Shown here: piece by piece, positions 37,017 to 46,287 of the stretch
Position numbering within the stretch: position 1 is the stretch's first letter
Layout of the letters: each line of letters starts with the position of its first letter
DNA from: an uncultured Gammaproteobacteria bacterium
Lineage (GTDB): Bacteria; Pseudomonadota; Gammaproteobacteria; Xanthomonadales; Xanthomonadaceae
DNA: 53,168 nucleotides
Direction: 5' to 3'
NCBI GenBank assembly: GCA_903942465.1
Contig: CAJAPA010000086.1
Span: 1 to 53,168, forward strand
Translations under genes and position numbers: made by a program
Notes under the pieces: generated by a model
Told to the model about the DNA's origin: nothing
Seen by the model: the letters and a program-made list of their open reading frames with translations, nothing else
Databases searched by the model: none

Positions 37017-38045
37017 TTATCCGAGAGCAGGTGAAAGCGGCGGCAAACCGGCCAGATCCCAGCGCGGCTTGCAAGCCACCACCGGCGGCTCGCTCTGCCC
37101 GCCCTGAAGACGCAGGCAGCCGGCAAAGGCAATCATGGCGCCGTTGTCGGTGCATAGGGCCGGTGACGGGAAGAACACCCTTGCGCCGCGACGCCCGGTG
37201 CGCTCCTGCAGCTGCGCGCGCAGGTAACGGTTGGCGCCGACGCCACCGGCCACCACCAGGCGCGTGCAGCCGGTGCGCTCAAGGGCACGCTCGCACTTGA
37301 TGGCCAAGGTATCCACCACGGCCTGTTCAAAGGCCAAAGCGATGTCAGCCATGTCCTGTTCGGTCCGGGTGCTGGCCTGCCAGGCCAACAGTACCTGGGT
37401 TTTCAGGCCTGAAAAGCTGAAATCCAGATCCGGACGGTTCACCATCGGGCGCGAGAACCGGAACACCCCATTACGGCCCCGTAAGGCCGCCGCGGCCAAT
37501 TGCGGCCCGCCCGGATACGGCAAGCCCATCAATTTGGCGGTTTTATCAAAAGCTTCGCCCGCGGCATCGTCCAAGGTCTCGCCCAGCAGCTGGTAGTCGC
37601 CCAAGGCTTTCACCCACATCAGCTGGGTGTGCCCGCCGGACACCAGCAGGGCCACGAACGGCGGCTCGGGCGGGTCCGCTTCCATCAGCGGGGCCAGCAG
37701 GTGGCCCTCCATATGGTGCACAGCAATGGCCGGAACCCCCAGGGCCCAGGCCAGGGCCCGGCCGGTAGCCGCGCCCACCATCAGGGCCCCAACCAGTCCG
37801 GGGCCGGCGGTGTAGGCCACCCCGTCCAGATCGGCGGGATTCAAGCCCGATTCAGCCAAAGTCTGGCGCAGCAAAGGCAGGAGCTTGCGGACATGGTCGC
37901 GGCTGGCCAGCTCCGGCACCACCCCGCCATAGGCCGCATGCAGGTCGATTTGGCTGTACAGGGCCTGCGCCAGAAGCCCGCGCTCGCTGTCATACAGCGC
38001 CACGCCGGTCTCGTCACAGCTCGATTCAATGCCCAATACCCGCAT
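37017..38045 (-). CDS. tsaD: tRNA N6-adenosine threonylcarbamoyltransferase TsaD
   Basis: The 342-residue protein is a full-length TsaD (Kae1/Gcp) with the ASKHA-fold motifs [13 protein letters not shown] at the N-terminus, the metal-binding H111 and H115 in [14 protein letters not shown], and C-terminal [10 protein letters not shown]. With TsaB, TsaC and TsaE it makes t6A37 in tRNAs reading ANN codons. It is divergent from rpsU across 115 bases, the classic arrangement in gammaproteobacteria. It leads the minus-strand folB-folK group. Confidence 0.97.
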   Translation of the reverse strand: MRVLGIESSCDETGVALYDSERGLLAQALYSQIDLHAAYGGVVPELASRDHVRKLLPLLRQTLAESGLNPADLDGVAYTAGPGLVGALMVGAATGRALAWALGVPAIAVHHMEGHLLAPLMEADPPEPPFVALLVSGGHTQLMWVKALGDYQLLGETLDDAAGEAFDKTAKLMGLPYPGGPQLAAAALRGRNGVFRFSRPMVNRPDLDFSFSGLKTQVLLAWQASTRTEQDMADIALAFEQAVVDTLAIKCERALERTGCTRLVVAGGVGANRYLRAQLQERTGRRGARVFFPSPALCTDNGAMIAFAGCLRLQGGQSEPPVVACKPRWDLAGLPPLSPALG

Positions 38046-38074
38046 GCTTTATCCTGAATGGCCCGCCCGGCGGG

Positions 38075-38103
38075 TTGCCAAAAAGCGGCAATCCTTGTAT
38101 GAT
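38075..38103 (+). promoter_or_regulatory. Sigma-70 promoter of rpsU
   Basis: TTGCCA (38075-38080) and TATGAT (38098-38103) are separated by exactly 17 bases, an excellent sigma-70 promoter. It lies 57 bases before the rpsU start in the divergent tsaD/rpsU gap. Confidence 0.8.
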
Positions 38104-38160
38104 AACCGGCTCTCTGGCAGGAAAACACGTCCGCCGGGAAATCCCCTTTTTGGAGTTACC

Positions 38161-38376
38161 ATGCCTTCTGTAAAAGTCCGCGAAAACGAACCGTTTGAAT
38201 TTGCCTTGCGCCGTTTCAAGCGCACCTGCGAAAAAGCCGGTGTCTTGGCCGATACCCGCAAGAAAGAGTTCTACGAGAAGCCGACGCAGGAACGCAAGCG
38301 CAAAGCCGCCGCCGCCGTGAAACGCCAGGCCCGCCGCAGCTCGCGCGACATCACCAAGCGCCAGCGCCTGTATTGA
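38161..38376 (+). CDS. rpsU: 30S ribosomal protein S21
   Basis: The 71-residue protein starts at the ATG 38161 with [19 protein letters not shown] and ends in the arginine/lysine-rich tail DITKRQRLY, matching bacterial S21 in length and sequence. The frame is open upstream to 38029 but the extra residues are not part of S21. A GGAG site precedes the start. It is the first gene of the macromolecular synthesis operon rpsU-yqeY-dnaG, with a strong promoter upstream and a terminator directly downstream that should hold back expression of the following genes. Confidence 0.98.
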   Translation: MPSVKVRENEPFEFALRRFKRTCEKAGVLADTRKKEFYEKPTQERKRKAAAAVKRQARRSSRDITKRQRLY

Positions 38377-38406
38377 TCTTCCGCTGAGCCGCCCGGCTCG
38401 CGCCCC

Positions 38407-38440
38407 AAAGCCGGTTACGCCACGCGTATCCGGCTTTTTG
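38407..38440 (+). terminator. Terminator/attenuator between rpsU and yqeY
   Basis: AAAGCCGG pairs with CCGGCTTT, extended by TACG/CGTA past one mismatch, and is followed by a T-run with TGTTT. It lies 31 bases after rpsU and would reduce transcription into yqeY and dnaG, as known for the rpsU-dnaG operon elsewhere. Confidence 0.8.
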
Positions 38441-38473
38441 TGTTTATACCGCCCACCGATTACGGAGCACGCC

Positions 38474-38920
38474 ATGACCCTGAAAGCCCAACTGACCGAA
38501 GACATGAAAACCGCCATGAAGGCCGGCGAAAAAGACCGCCTCGGCGTCATCCGGCTGATCAACGCCGCCATCAAGCAGAAGGAAGTGGATGAGCGCATCG
38601 AAATGACCGACGAGCTGGTGCTGGCTGTGCTGGAAAAAATGCTGAAGCAGCGCAAAGACTCGATCAGCCAATACGAAGCCGCCGGCCGCACCGATCTGGC
38701 CGATATCGAGAAGTTCGAATCCGGCATCATCCAGGCCTATCTGCCGCAGCCGCTGAGCCAGGCCGAAGTCGAGGCGCTGGTGGCCAAGGCCATCGCCGAC
38801 ACCGGCGCCGAAGGCCCGCAGGCCATGGGCAAGGTCATCGCCGCGCTGAAACCGCAGCTGGCCGGCCGTGCCGACATGGGCGCGGTGTCCGGCATGGTCA
38901 AGGCCGCACTGTCGAAATAA
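38474..38920 (+). CDS. yqeY: GatB/YqeY domain protein
   Basis: The 148-residue protein starts MTLKAQLTEDMKTAMKAGEKDRLGVIRLINAAIKQKEVD, the family's typical N-terminus, and carries the YLPQPLSQAEVEALV and AMGKVIAALKPQLAGRADM blocks. The ATG at 38474 follows GGAG; 12 upstream in-frame residues are not family-like. YqeY resembles the tail domain of the GatB amidotransferase subunit and may bind tRNA, but its role is unsettled. It lies between rpsU and dnaG. Confidence 0.93.
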   Translation: MTLKAQLTEDMKTAMKAGEKDRLGVIRLINAAIKQKEVDERIEMTDELVLAVLEKMLKQRKDSISQYEAAGRTDLADIEKFESGIIQAYLPQPLSQAEVEALVAKAIADTGAEGPQAMGKVIAALKPQLAGRADMGAVSGMVKAALSK

Positions 38921-38958
38921 TGCGCCCGGCACCCGGCGAATGATGGCATCCTAATCTG

Positions 38959-40659
38959 ATGGCGAAGCTCCCGGAATCCTTCATCGACAACCTGCTGTCG
39001 CGCGTCGATCTGGTCGAAATCATCGGCACACGCGTGCCGTTGAAGAAACAGGGCAAGGATTACTCGGCGCGCTGCCCGTTCCACGACGAGCGTTCGCCCT
39101 CGTTCACGGTCTCGCCGAGCAAACAGTTCTATTACTGTTTCGGCTGCGGCGCCAAGGGCACCGCCATCAGCTTCCTGATGAACTACGACCGGCTGACCTT
39201 CATGGATGCGGTCGAGGATCTGGCCAAGCGTGCCGGCATCGAGATTCCGAAAGACGCGCGCCCGTCCGACACCGACGGCAGCCGCGACATGTATGCCGCC
39301 CTGGAAGCCAGCAGCCAGTATTTCCAGAAACAGCTGGCGGCCTCGGACAAAGCCAAAACCTATCTCGAGCGCCGCGGTGTGGATGCCAAGAGCATCGCCG
39401 CCTTCGGCATCGGCTATGCGCCCGAAGGCTTCAACGGTCTGATGGATGCCCTTGGCAGCGATGAACGCCGGCGCGGTCTGCTGGAAAAAACCGGCATGCT
39501 GTCGAAATCCGACAACGGCCGCCTGTACGACAAATTCCGCGCCCGCATCATGTTCCCGATCGCCGACCGGCGTGGACGGGTGATTGCCTTCGGCGGTCGC
39601 GTGCTGGAAAAGGACGACGGCCCGAAATACCTGAACTCGCCGGAAACCCCTCTGTTCCACAAGGGCCGCGAACTTTATGGCCTTTGGCAGGTGAAGCAGG
39701 CGCACAACAAAATTCCGCGCCTGATCGTGGTCGAAGGTTACATGGATGTGGTCAGTCTGTTCCAGCACGGCATCACCCAGGCCGTGGCCACGCTCGGCAC
39801 CGCCACCACGCCCGACCATGCCGAACTGCTGTTCCGCAACAGCGCCGATGTGGTGTTCTGCTTCGACGGCGACAAGGCCGGCCGCGCCGCGGCCTGGAAG
39901 GCGGTGGAATCCATCCTGCCGCGCATGCGTGACGGACGCCAGGCCTTCTTCCTGTTCCTGCCGGAAGGCGAGGATCCGGACACCATCGTCAAAACCGAAG
40001 GCGCGGATGGCTTCGAACAGCGTGCAGACGGCGCAATGACGTTGTCGGATTATTTCTTCGAAGAACTTTCCAAGGACGTCCGCCTCAACACATTGGAAGG
40101 CAAGGCGCGTCTGGCTGAAAAGGTCAAACCATATCTGCAGAAAATTCCGGACGGGGCATTCCGCGATTTGATGAGCGAACGCCTGCAATCGGTGACCGGT
40201 GTCCTCGGTGCTGCGGCAACGGAAGCTCCAAAGACGGTGCCGGCCGGCGGCATTTCACCCAAACGCAGCCTGGTGCGGGCAGTCATCACCCTGCTCCTGC
40301 AGCAACCCGTTCTGGGCCGTGAGGTCGAACCGCCATTTGCCTTCGCCGATCTTGAATTGCCCGGAATCGGACTGATGGTGGCCTTGCTGGAAACCCTCCA
40401 TGCCCGACCCGATATCAGCACGGCACTGCTGCTGGAAGCCTTCGAACAGCACGCCGACTATCCCGCCCTGCAGAAACTGGCGCTGTCCGACATGCCGGGT
40501 GATGAGGCCATTTGGCTTCAGGAATTCCGGGATGCCGTGGCGCAACTTAACCGACAGGCCCGTCAACAGCGTCTGGCCACTCTGCGGCAACGCATGGCGC
40601 AGAGCGGTTTGAGCCTGCAGGAAACCGAAGAATTACGGGATTTGTTGAAGCCGAATTGA
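38959..40659 (+). CDS. dnaG: DNA primase
   Basis: The 566-residue protein has the N-terminal zinc ribbon with C39, H42, C60 and C63, an RNA polymerase-like TOPRIM core with LIVVEGYMDVV and FDGDKAG, and a C-terminal helical domain for DnaB contact. It makes the RNA primers for replication. Length is normal. It starts 38 bases after yqeY. In many relatives rpoD follows; here an S9 peptidase gene comes next, only 46 bases downstream. Confidence 0.97.
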   Translation: MAKLPESFIDNLLSRVDLVEIIGTRVPLKKQGKDYSARCPFHDERSPSFTVSPSKQFYYCFGCGAKGTAISFLMNYDRLTFMDAVEDLAKRAGIEIPKDARPSDTDGSRDMYAALEASSQYFQKQLAASDKAKTYLERRGVDAKSIAAFGIGYAPEGFNGLMDALGSDERRRGLLEKTGMLSKSDNGRLYDKFRARIMFPIADRRGRVIAFGGRVLEKDDGPKYLNSPETPLFHKGRELYGLWQVKQAHNKIPRLIVVEGYMDVVSLFQHGITQAVATLGTATTPDHAELLFRNSADVVFCFDGDKAGRAAAWKAVESILPRMRDGRQAFFLFLPEGEDPDTIVKTEGADGFEQRADGAMTLSDYFFEELSKDVRLNTLEGKARLAEKVKPYLQKIPDGAFRDLMSERLQSVTGVLGAAATEAPKTVPAGGISPKRSLVRAVITLLLQQPVLGREVEPPFAFADLELPGIGLMVALLETLHARPDISTALLLEAFEQHADYPALQKLALSDMPGDEAIWLQEFRDAVAQLNRQARQQRLATLRQRMAQSGLSLQETEELRDLLKPN

Positions 40660-40705
40660 CGGGGTTTGCGGTATGCTTGGCCTTCCGAATGACTCTGGAG
40701 CCGAA

Positions 40706-42640
40706 ATGCGCACCACCCTGCTCACGCTTACCCTGCTCGCCGCGGCATTGCCCGGTGCATATGCCGCCGAACGCCTCGACGTCGGCAACCGCATCAGCGA
40801 GAACCTGCCGGAAATTCCGGTCGAACTGATCGACAGCCTGAATCAATACCAGAACACGCGCGGCGCCGGTTTCGCCGGCTGGACAACAGACGGCTGCCTG
40901 CTGATCAGCACCCGCTTTGCCGAAACCGCGCAGGTACATCGGGTCTGCCAGCCGATGGGCATGCGCGAACAACTGACCTTCTACAAGGAACCGGTGGCCG
41001 GCATCACCGCCTCGCCGGCCAAAGCCTGGCGTCAGGGTTTCGTGTTCGCCAAGGACAAAGGCGGCGATGAATTCAGCCAGCTGTACTGGTTCGACTACGC
41101 GACGCGCACCAGCACATTATTGACCGACGGCAAGCGCAGCCAGAACGGCGGCACGGTATTGAGTCATGACGGCAACATCATGGCTTTCACCAGCACCGCG
41201 CGCAACGGCACGGACCGTGACATCTGGCTGCACGATACCCGAACCGGGGCTTCACGGCCATTGCTGACCGCAGGCGGCAGCTGGAGTGCATTCGATCTGT
41301 CACCGGACGGCAAATCACTGCTGGTCGCCGAATACCGCTCGATCAACGACTCCCGACCCGGCGAAGTCGACATCGCCACCGGCAAGCTGACTCTGTTCCC
41401 GGTTGACGGCGGCACGGCGGCGTTCGGCGGCTTTGAATACGCACGCAACGGCAAGGGTGTGTATTTCGTGTCGGATGAAAATACGGAGTTCAGGCATCTG
41501 CGCCATCATGATCCGGTCAGCGGCAAAACCACCGTCATCAGCAAGCATATCCCCTGGGACGTGGAAAGCTTCAGCCAGAACGCCGACGGCAGCCGGATTG
41601 CCTTCGTCAGCAATGAGGACGGCATCTCGGTACTGCATGTGCTGAACACTGCCGATTACCGTGAAATCAAGCTGCCGGCGCTGCCGATCGGGGTGGTCGG
41701 AGGCATGGAGTTCTCTCCGGATGGCGGCAGGCTGGCGCTCAGCATCAATACCGCCACCTCGCCGACCGATGTGTATGTGGTCGATATCGCCGGCAACCGG
41801 CTGACCCGCTGGACGCAGAGCGAAGTCGGCGGCCTCGACACCTCGAAATTCGTCACTCCGACCTTGGTGCGCTTCAAAAGCTTCGACGGCCGCAGCATCC
41901 CGGCCTTCTATTACCGTCCGGCAGGACTCAAGCCCGGCGAGAAAGTGCCGGTGCTGATCAATATCCACGGTGGACCGGAGGCCCAGGCGCTGCCGACATT
42001 CAGCCCGACCATCCAGTACCAGCTGCGCGAACTGAACGTCGCGGTACTGGTGCCCAACGTGCGCGGCTCAAGCGGCTACGGCAAGACCTACCTGCAGCTC
42101 GATAACGGCTTCAAGCGCAAGGATTCGGTGAAAGACATCGGCGCCCTGCTCGACTGGATTGCCAAGCAACCCGGCCTGGATAAGGACCGTGTCGGCGTGG
42201 TCGGTGGCAGTTACGGCGGCTACATGGTGCTGGCCAGCATGGTCGATTTCGACAAACGCATCCGCGCCGGCATCGATATCGTCGGCATCTCGCACTTCAG
42301 CACGTTCCTGAAGAACACCGAGAGTTACCGGCGCGATCTGCGCCGTGCCGAGTATGGCGACGAACGCGATCCGGCCATGAATGCCTTCCATGAAAAAATC
42401 GCGCCGCTGAACAACGCCAAGGCGATTACCAAACCGCTGTTCGTAGCGCAGGGCTTCAACGACCCGCGGGTACCCTACACCGAAGCCGAACAGATGGTGA
42501 AAGCGGTCCGTGGCAACGGCGGCGATGTCTGGTTCCTGATGTTCAAGGATGAAGGGCACGGCTTCCGCAAAAAGCCCAACAGCGATTATTACGGCGCGGC
42601 CGAAATGATGTTCTGGAAGAAATATCTGCTGGAAAAATGA
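40706..42640 (+). CDS. Secreted S9-family prolyl oligopeptidase-like peptidase
   Basis: From the ATG at 40706 (preceded by CTGGAG) the protein is 644 residues with a Sec signal MRTTLLTLTLLAAALPGAYA. A beta-propeller-like region with WDxx-type repeats such as FDLSPDGKSLLVAEYRS and MEFSPDGGRLALS comes first, then an alpha/beta-hydrolase domain whose catalytic triad is S502 (GGSYGGYM), D586 (FNDPRVPY) and H618 (DEGHGF). It should cleave oligopeptides in the periplasm or outside the cell. It follows dnaG by 46 bases and ends at a bidirectional terminator. Confidence 0.94.
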   Translation: MRTTLLTLTLLAAALPGAYAAERLDVGNRISENLPEIPVELIDSLNQYQNTRGAGFAGWTTDGCLLISTRFAETAQVHRVCQPMGMREQLTFYKEPVAGITASPAKAWRQGFVFAKDKGGDEFSQLYWFDYATRTSTLLTDGKRSQNGGTVLSHDGNIMAFTSTARNGTDRDIWLHDTRTGASRPLLTAGGSWSAFDLSPDGKSLLVAEYRSINDSRPGEVDIATGKLTLFPVDGGTAAFGGFEYARNGKGVYFVSDENTEFRHLRHHDPVSGKTTVISKHIPWDVESFSQNADGSRIAFVSNEDGISVLHVLNTADYREIKLPALPIGVVGGMEFSPDGGRLALSINTATSPTDVYVVDIAGNRLTRWTQSEVGGLDTSKFVTPTLVRFKSFDGRSIPAFYYRPAGLKPGEKVPVLINIHGGPEAQALPTFSPTIQYQLRELNVAVLVPNVRGSSGYGKTYLQLDNGFKRKDSVKDIGALLDWIAKQPGLDKDRVGVVGGSYGGYMVLASMVDFDKRIRAGIDIVGISHFSTFLKNTESYRRDLRRAEYGDERDPAMNAFHEKIAPLNNAKAITKPLFVAQGFNDPRVPYTEAEQMVKAVRGNGGDVWFLMFKDEGHGFRKKPNSDYYGAAEMMFWKKYLLEK

Positions 42641-42649
42641 TTGGACATG

Positions 42650-42676
42650 AAAAACCCCGCGCAAGCGGGGTTTTTC
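42650..42676. terminator. Bidirectional terminator between S9 peptidase and ctaB
   Basis: A near-perfect 11-base stem (AAAAACCCCGC with GCGGGGTTTTT) closes a GCAA tetraloop. The A-run on one side and T-run on the other let it terminate both the plus-strand peptidase gene and the minus-strand ctaB gene. Confidence 0.9.
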
Positions 42677-42677
42677 T

Positions 42678-43559
42678 TTACGCCACTGCGAAGGTCGGCG
42701 GCATCACCCAATGATCGATGAGCAGGAACGCGAATAGCGCCATCAGATACCAAATCGAATATTTGAACACTTCCATCGCGAACAGCTCGTCCGGTGGGTT
42801 CATCAGACGGATGGCGTAATAAAGAAACACCGCACCCAGCACCACCGCACCACCCAGATAGAACAGCCCGCTCATGCCGGTAATCCAGGGCAACAGGGTC
42901 ACGATGAACAGCAGGATGGTATAGAACAGGATCTGCCAGCGCGTGTAGGTCACGCCATAGATGACCGGCAGCATCGGTATCAGCGCGCGGGCGTAATCCT
43001 CGCGCCGGAAGATGGCCAGCGCCCAGAAGTGCGGCGGCGTCCAGATGAAGATGATCAGGAACAGCAGCAGTGCATGCGGATCGACCGTATTGCTGATGGC
43101 GGCCCAACCCAGCACCGGCGGGGCTGCCCCTGCGGCACCACCGATGACGATGTTCTGCGGTGTCGCCCGTTTCAGGTAACCGGTGTAAACGATGGCATAG
43201 CCGATCAGCGAAGCAAAGGTCAGCCACGCGGTCAGCACATTCACCTGCCACACCAGCAGAATCATCGACAGCGCCCCGAGCACAACGGCGAACACCAGCA
43301 CCTGCCTGGAATTCAGGCCGCCGGTCGGCAGCGGCCGGTGCGCGGTGCGCACCATCAGCGCATCAATGCGCTGGTCGAGCAGATGGTTGATGGCCGCGGC
43401 ACTGGATGCCGCCAACCAGATGCCGAGCGAGCCGAACAGCACCGGCCGCCACGGCGGCAGCCCGGGCACGGCCAGGAACATGCCGATGACCGCGGTGAAT
43501 ACGATCAGCGCGACCACACGCGGTTTGGTCAGTTCGAAGTAGCGGGCAACTGCAATCAT
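42678..43559 (-). CDS. ctaB: Protoheme IX farnesyltransferase (heme O synthase)
   Basis: The protein is 293 residues from the ATG at 43559, which overlaps the ctaA stop as ATGA; the 37 further upstream residues are arginine-rich and not part of the family. It has about eight to nine membrane helices and the prenyltransferase motifs [15 protein letters not shown] and [17 protein letters not shown]. It attaches a farnesyl tail to heme b to give heme O, which CtaA converts to heme A for the aa3 oxidase encoded upstream in this cluster. Confidence 0.96.
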   Translation of the reverse strand: MIAVARYFELTKPRVVALIVFTAVIGMFLAVPGLPPWRPVLFGSLGIWLAASSAAAINHLLDQRIDALMVRTAHRPLPTGGLNSRQVLVFAVVLGALSMILLVWQVNVLTAWLTFASLIGYAIVYTGYLKRATPQNIVIGGAAGAAPPVLGWAAISNTVDPHALLLFLIIFIWTPPHFWALAIFRREDYARALIPMLPVIYGVTYTRWQILFYTILLFIVTLLPWITGMSGLFYLGGAVVLGAVFLYYAIRLMNPPDELFAMEVFKYSIWYLMALFAFLLIDHWVMPPTFAVA

Positions 43560-44716
43560 GCCATCGGCGCCGGTTCCGGCATCTGTTCCGGTTCGCGCAG
43601 ACGCGCAAGCACGCCGACAATGGTGAACAGCAGCAAAGCGGCGCCGGCGTTGTGGGCAACGGCAACCCACAAGGGCAGACCGAAATGCACATTGCTGATT
43701 CCGAGCGCGACCTGGGCAATCGTCAGCACCGCGAGCACGCTGCCCCAGTACACCAGACCGGGCGTACGGAACATCTTCACCGCCAAGGCAATCAGGTAGA
43801 GCGCGACCACCACGGCCATGCCGCGGTGCATCAGCTGAATGGCAACGCGGGCCGGGCCATCGAGTACGCCACCCTCATAGTCAACGCCGATACCACGCCA
43901 GAGCACGAGCGCCTCGGCGAAATCATGCTCCGGCAGCCACTGGCCGAGACACTTCGGAAAATCGGTTCCGCAGGCCAGGGCCGCGTAATTGGCGCTGGTC
44001 CAACCGCCGAGGGCGATCTGCACGACCAGTAAAACCAATCCTATCCAGAGTAGACGTTTGAACAGGCGGGCATGGCCCTGAATCAGCTCGGTGTTGGGCG
44101 TCGCGCGCCAAGCCAACCAAGTCAACAGGGAGAAGGTGGTCAGGCCTCCCAGCAGATGCGCCATCACCACCACGGGTTTCAACAGCCAGGTTACCGTCCA
44201 CATGCCGAGCATGGCCTGCATGATGATGACCGCCAGCAATACGGCGGTATAGCCGATGAAGGGCTCGCGTCCGGCGCGCCAGGCGTAAGCAAACAGGCCT
44301 AGAATTCCTGCGGCGGCCAAGGCGAATGCCGGATCATGGTGCCAATACATATAAACCGGAATGGACGCCGCCACGGAAGCGGAACAGGCCACAGGCACCC
44401 AGATGGCATGACGGCGGCGCTTGGCTTCCAGAAGACACAGGGTCAATACCAGCAAGCCGAGAATGGCCGCGAGGTGGCGATGGAATTGCTCCCGCCAGGC
44501 TTTATGGATTTCCACGGCACGCTCGAACACCGCGTTGGCCGCGGCGACTTCATGGTCCTGCACCGGCCAGGTGGCACGGCCGTAACATGTCGGCCAGTCC
44601 GGGCAGCTCAGCCCGGCATTGGACAGGCGCACGAAACCGCCGAACACGATGACGCAGAGGGTGAGCAGGACGCCAGCCCAGGCGATGCGGTGGAAATGCT
44701 TGTAGGTATTGGTCAT
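43556..44716 (-). CDS. ctaA: Heme A synthase (COX15/CtaA)
   Basis: The 386-residue membrane protein has eight predicted helices and the family's histidines, including those in the [10 protein letters not shown] and MHRGMAV segments, plus [21 protein letters not shown] at the N-terminus. It oxidises the C8 methyl of heme O to formyl, giving heme A. It overlaps ctaB by 4 bases and starts 4 bases after the SCO-like gene, so all belong to one operon. Confidence 0.95.
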   Translation of the reverse strand: MTNTYKHFHRIAWAGVLLTLCVIVFGGFVRLSNAGLSCPDWPTCYGRATWPVQDHEVAAANAVFERAVEIHKAWREQFHRHLAAILGLLVLTLCLLEAKRRRHAIWVPVACSASVAASIPVYMYWHHDPAFALAAAGILGLFAYAWRAGREPFIGYTAVLLAVIIMQAMLGMWTVTWLLKPVVVMAHLLGGLTTFSLLTWLAWRATPNTELIQGHARLFKRLLWIGLVLLVVQIALGGWTSANYAALACGTDFPKCLGQWLPEHDFAEALVLWRGIGVDYEGGVLDGPARVAIQLMHRGMAVVVALYLIALAVKMFRTPGLVYWGSVLAVLTIAQVALGISNVHFGLPLWVAVAHNAGAALLLFTIVGVLARLREPEQMPEPAPMA

Positions 44717-44720
44717 GGGC

Positions 44721-45281
44721 TTATTTTACGAGTTTTGCCAGGTCTTTTCTTAGCCCGGACGGATCAAAGCCGGCCGGATAGTGCAGCGCGACGAATCCAT
44801 CCGGATCGATCAGGTACACGGGATAACCGACCGGGCTTTCTTTCTCAGGCAAGGCGGCACTTAATTCGGCATTCGGTTTCATGGCAATGAAGCCTTTGAA
44901 ATCGGGCCGCGTTGCCGGCACTTCGGCAAACCAGAGCATGTCGATGCGTTCGGTATGGCGGCCGCGGCTAAGCCAAACCCGATGCAGGGTATCCAGCTGC
45001 TTCTGGCATTCAAGCAGACAGGGGCTGTCGGACACCAGAACGATTCGCCATGCATTTCGCTCGGGCTGCCAGTCATAGGGACGGCCATCGGCACGCAGGA
45101 AAGTCCGGGCGCTGAAGTCCAAAGGCGGACTCAATAATTGCCCGAAGTTTTTATGGCTTTCCGGCTGCCATCCGGCAAAGCGCAGCAACGCCGCAATGCC
45201 GAAGGAACTGAAAAACATCGCCACGATCAGCAACAGCACCAGACGCGAGCGCCACTGTCGTTTCCGTTCATCCGTTTGCAT
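44721..45281 (-). CDS. Membrane-anchored SCO/thioredoxin-like protein (probable oxidase assembly factor)
   Basis: The 186-residue protein has one N-terminal helix (about residues 13-34) and a soluble periplasmic part. A CxxxC pair in SDSPCLLECQKQLD matches the copper-binding motif spacing of SCO proteins, and a later GYPVYLIDPDGFVALHYPAG has a thioredoxin-like strand and a histidine at about the right distance to be the third ligand. It is shorter and more divergent than usual SCO1. Position between surf1 and ctaA makes a part in CuA maturation or redox control likely. It overlaps surf1 by 14 bases. Confidence 0.78.
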   Translation of the reverse strand: MQTDERKRQWRSRLVLLLIVAMFFSSFGIAALLRFAGWQPESHKNFGQLLSPPLDFSARTFLRADGRPYDWQPERNAWRIVLVSDSPCLLECQKQLDTLHRVWLSRGRHTERIDMLWFAEVPATRPDFKGFIAMKPNAELSAALPEKESPVGYPVYLIDPDGFVALHYPAGFDPSGLRKDLAKLVK

Positions 45282-46011
45282 GGGTCTTCCTCATCATTAC
45301 TCCGATACAGAGCACCGCGAAAGCCGCGGCCAATCCAAACCATTGCAGGGCATAGGCCCGGTGTTTTTCCGGCGGCAGGGTGTTGGCCTGCACCGACAGA
45401 TCCCGCGCAAAACCGATGCGCTGCGCCGGATCGAGCCTGAGCATGCGGGCCATCAGCGGGCGCCCCAGCACGCCCGACAGGGCATCCCTATCCAATCGCA
45501 TCAGCAACAGCGTGCCATCGGGCTGCGTGCTGTACGACGGCCCCATGGCCAATCCGGGCGAGGGTGGCGGCATCAACAGGCCCTCGATTACCAGACTGCC
45601 GGTTAGCGCAGCCGGCTTGGGCAATTGCCGATTGCCGTTAACCGGCAACCAGCCCAGATCAACCAGGAACAGATGGCCACTTTCATCTTCGGCAGCCTGC
45701 AACACCGAAACTCCAACCTGATCGCCGCGCCGCTGGTTATCCAGCAAAAGCAGAGGGGCATCGCGGAAAGCCACGCGGCCTTGCGTCCAGGTGTAGCCCT
45801 GCACCTGATTCAGGGCAAGGGCCAACGGCGCCGCCTGCCTTTCCTGAAGCACGGTTTCCACCGCCCGCAATGCCTGCTGCTTTTCCTCACCGCGCGCCAG
45901 TTGCCAAAAGCCGAGCCGCAACAGCAGCAACTCGACCAGCACGGCAGCGAGCAGCAGGATGATCCGTGATTTCACCCGAACACTCCGGTTTTCGCCGATA
46001 ATGGCCAGCAT
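45268..46011 (-). CDS. surf1: SURF1-family cytochrome oxidase assembly protein
   Basis: The 247-residue protein has a helix near each end with a periplasmic domain between, as in SURF1/Shy1. The conserved start of the domain reads LGFWQLARGEEKQ, followed by LLLDNQRRG and LVDLGWLPVNGNR, and the last helix is preceded by HRAYALQWFGLA. It helps insert heme A into subunit I. A TTG at 46017 is a less likely start than the ATG at 46011. It is divergent from the DUF2909 gene by only 21 bases. Confidence 0.93.
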   Translation of the reverse strand: MLAIIGENRSVRVKSRIILLLAAVLVELLLLRLGFWQLARGEEKQQALRAVETVLQERQAAPLALALNQVQGYTWTQGRVAFRDAPLLLLDNQRRGDQVGVSVLQAAEDESGHLFLVDLGWLPVNGNRQLPKPAALTGSLVIEGLLMPPPSPGLAMGPSYSTQPDGTLLLMRLDRDALSGVLGRPLMARMLRLDPAQRIGFARDLSVQANTLPPEKHRAYALQWFGLAAAFAVLCIGVMMRKTHANG

Positions 46012-46032
46012 ACGCAACCGCTGGTGAACGCC

Positions 46033-46239
46033 ATGGAAAAACTGCTAATCATCGCCTTTGTCCTCCTGATACTCTGGAATCTGGGTGCCGGCCTGTATTA
46101 CATGATGGTGGACAAGGGCAAAACCGACCGCACCGTGAAATCACTGAGCTGGCGCATCGGCCTGTCGGTGCTGCTCATCCTGCTGGTGATTGTCGGCATT
46201 TTCACCGGCGTCATCAAACCGCACGGCATCCACGGCTAG
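46033..46239 (+). CDS. Twin-transmembrane protein, DUF2909 family
   Basis: The 68-residue protein has two helices (about 3-22 and 44-62) joined by a basic loop with MMVDKGKTDRTVKSLSWRIGLS, matching the DUF2909 pattern. GTG at 46024 is an alternative start. The gene is a plus-strand insertion in the otherwise minus-strand oxidase cluster, as seen in pseudomonads and xanthomonads, so a link to oxidase assembly is likely but untested. Confidence 0.85.
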   Translation: MEKLLIIAFVLLILWNLGAGLYYMMVDKGKTDRTVKSLSWRIGLSVLLILLVIVGIFTGVIKPHGIHG

Positions 46240-46258
46240 AATCGGGTAAGCCCAGAAA

Positions 46259-46284
46259 GAAAGGCCGGCTTGCGCCGGCCTTTT
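46259..46284. terminator. Bidirectional terminator between DUF2909 gene and ctaE
   Basis: AAGGCCGGC pairs with GCCGGCCTT around a TTGC loop, with A-rich bases on the left and TTTT on the right. It serves the plus-strand small gene and the minus-strand ctaE, splitting the oxidase cluster into two transcripts. Confidence 0.85.
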
Positions 46285-46287
46285 GCG

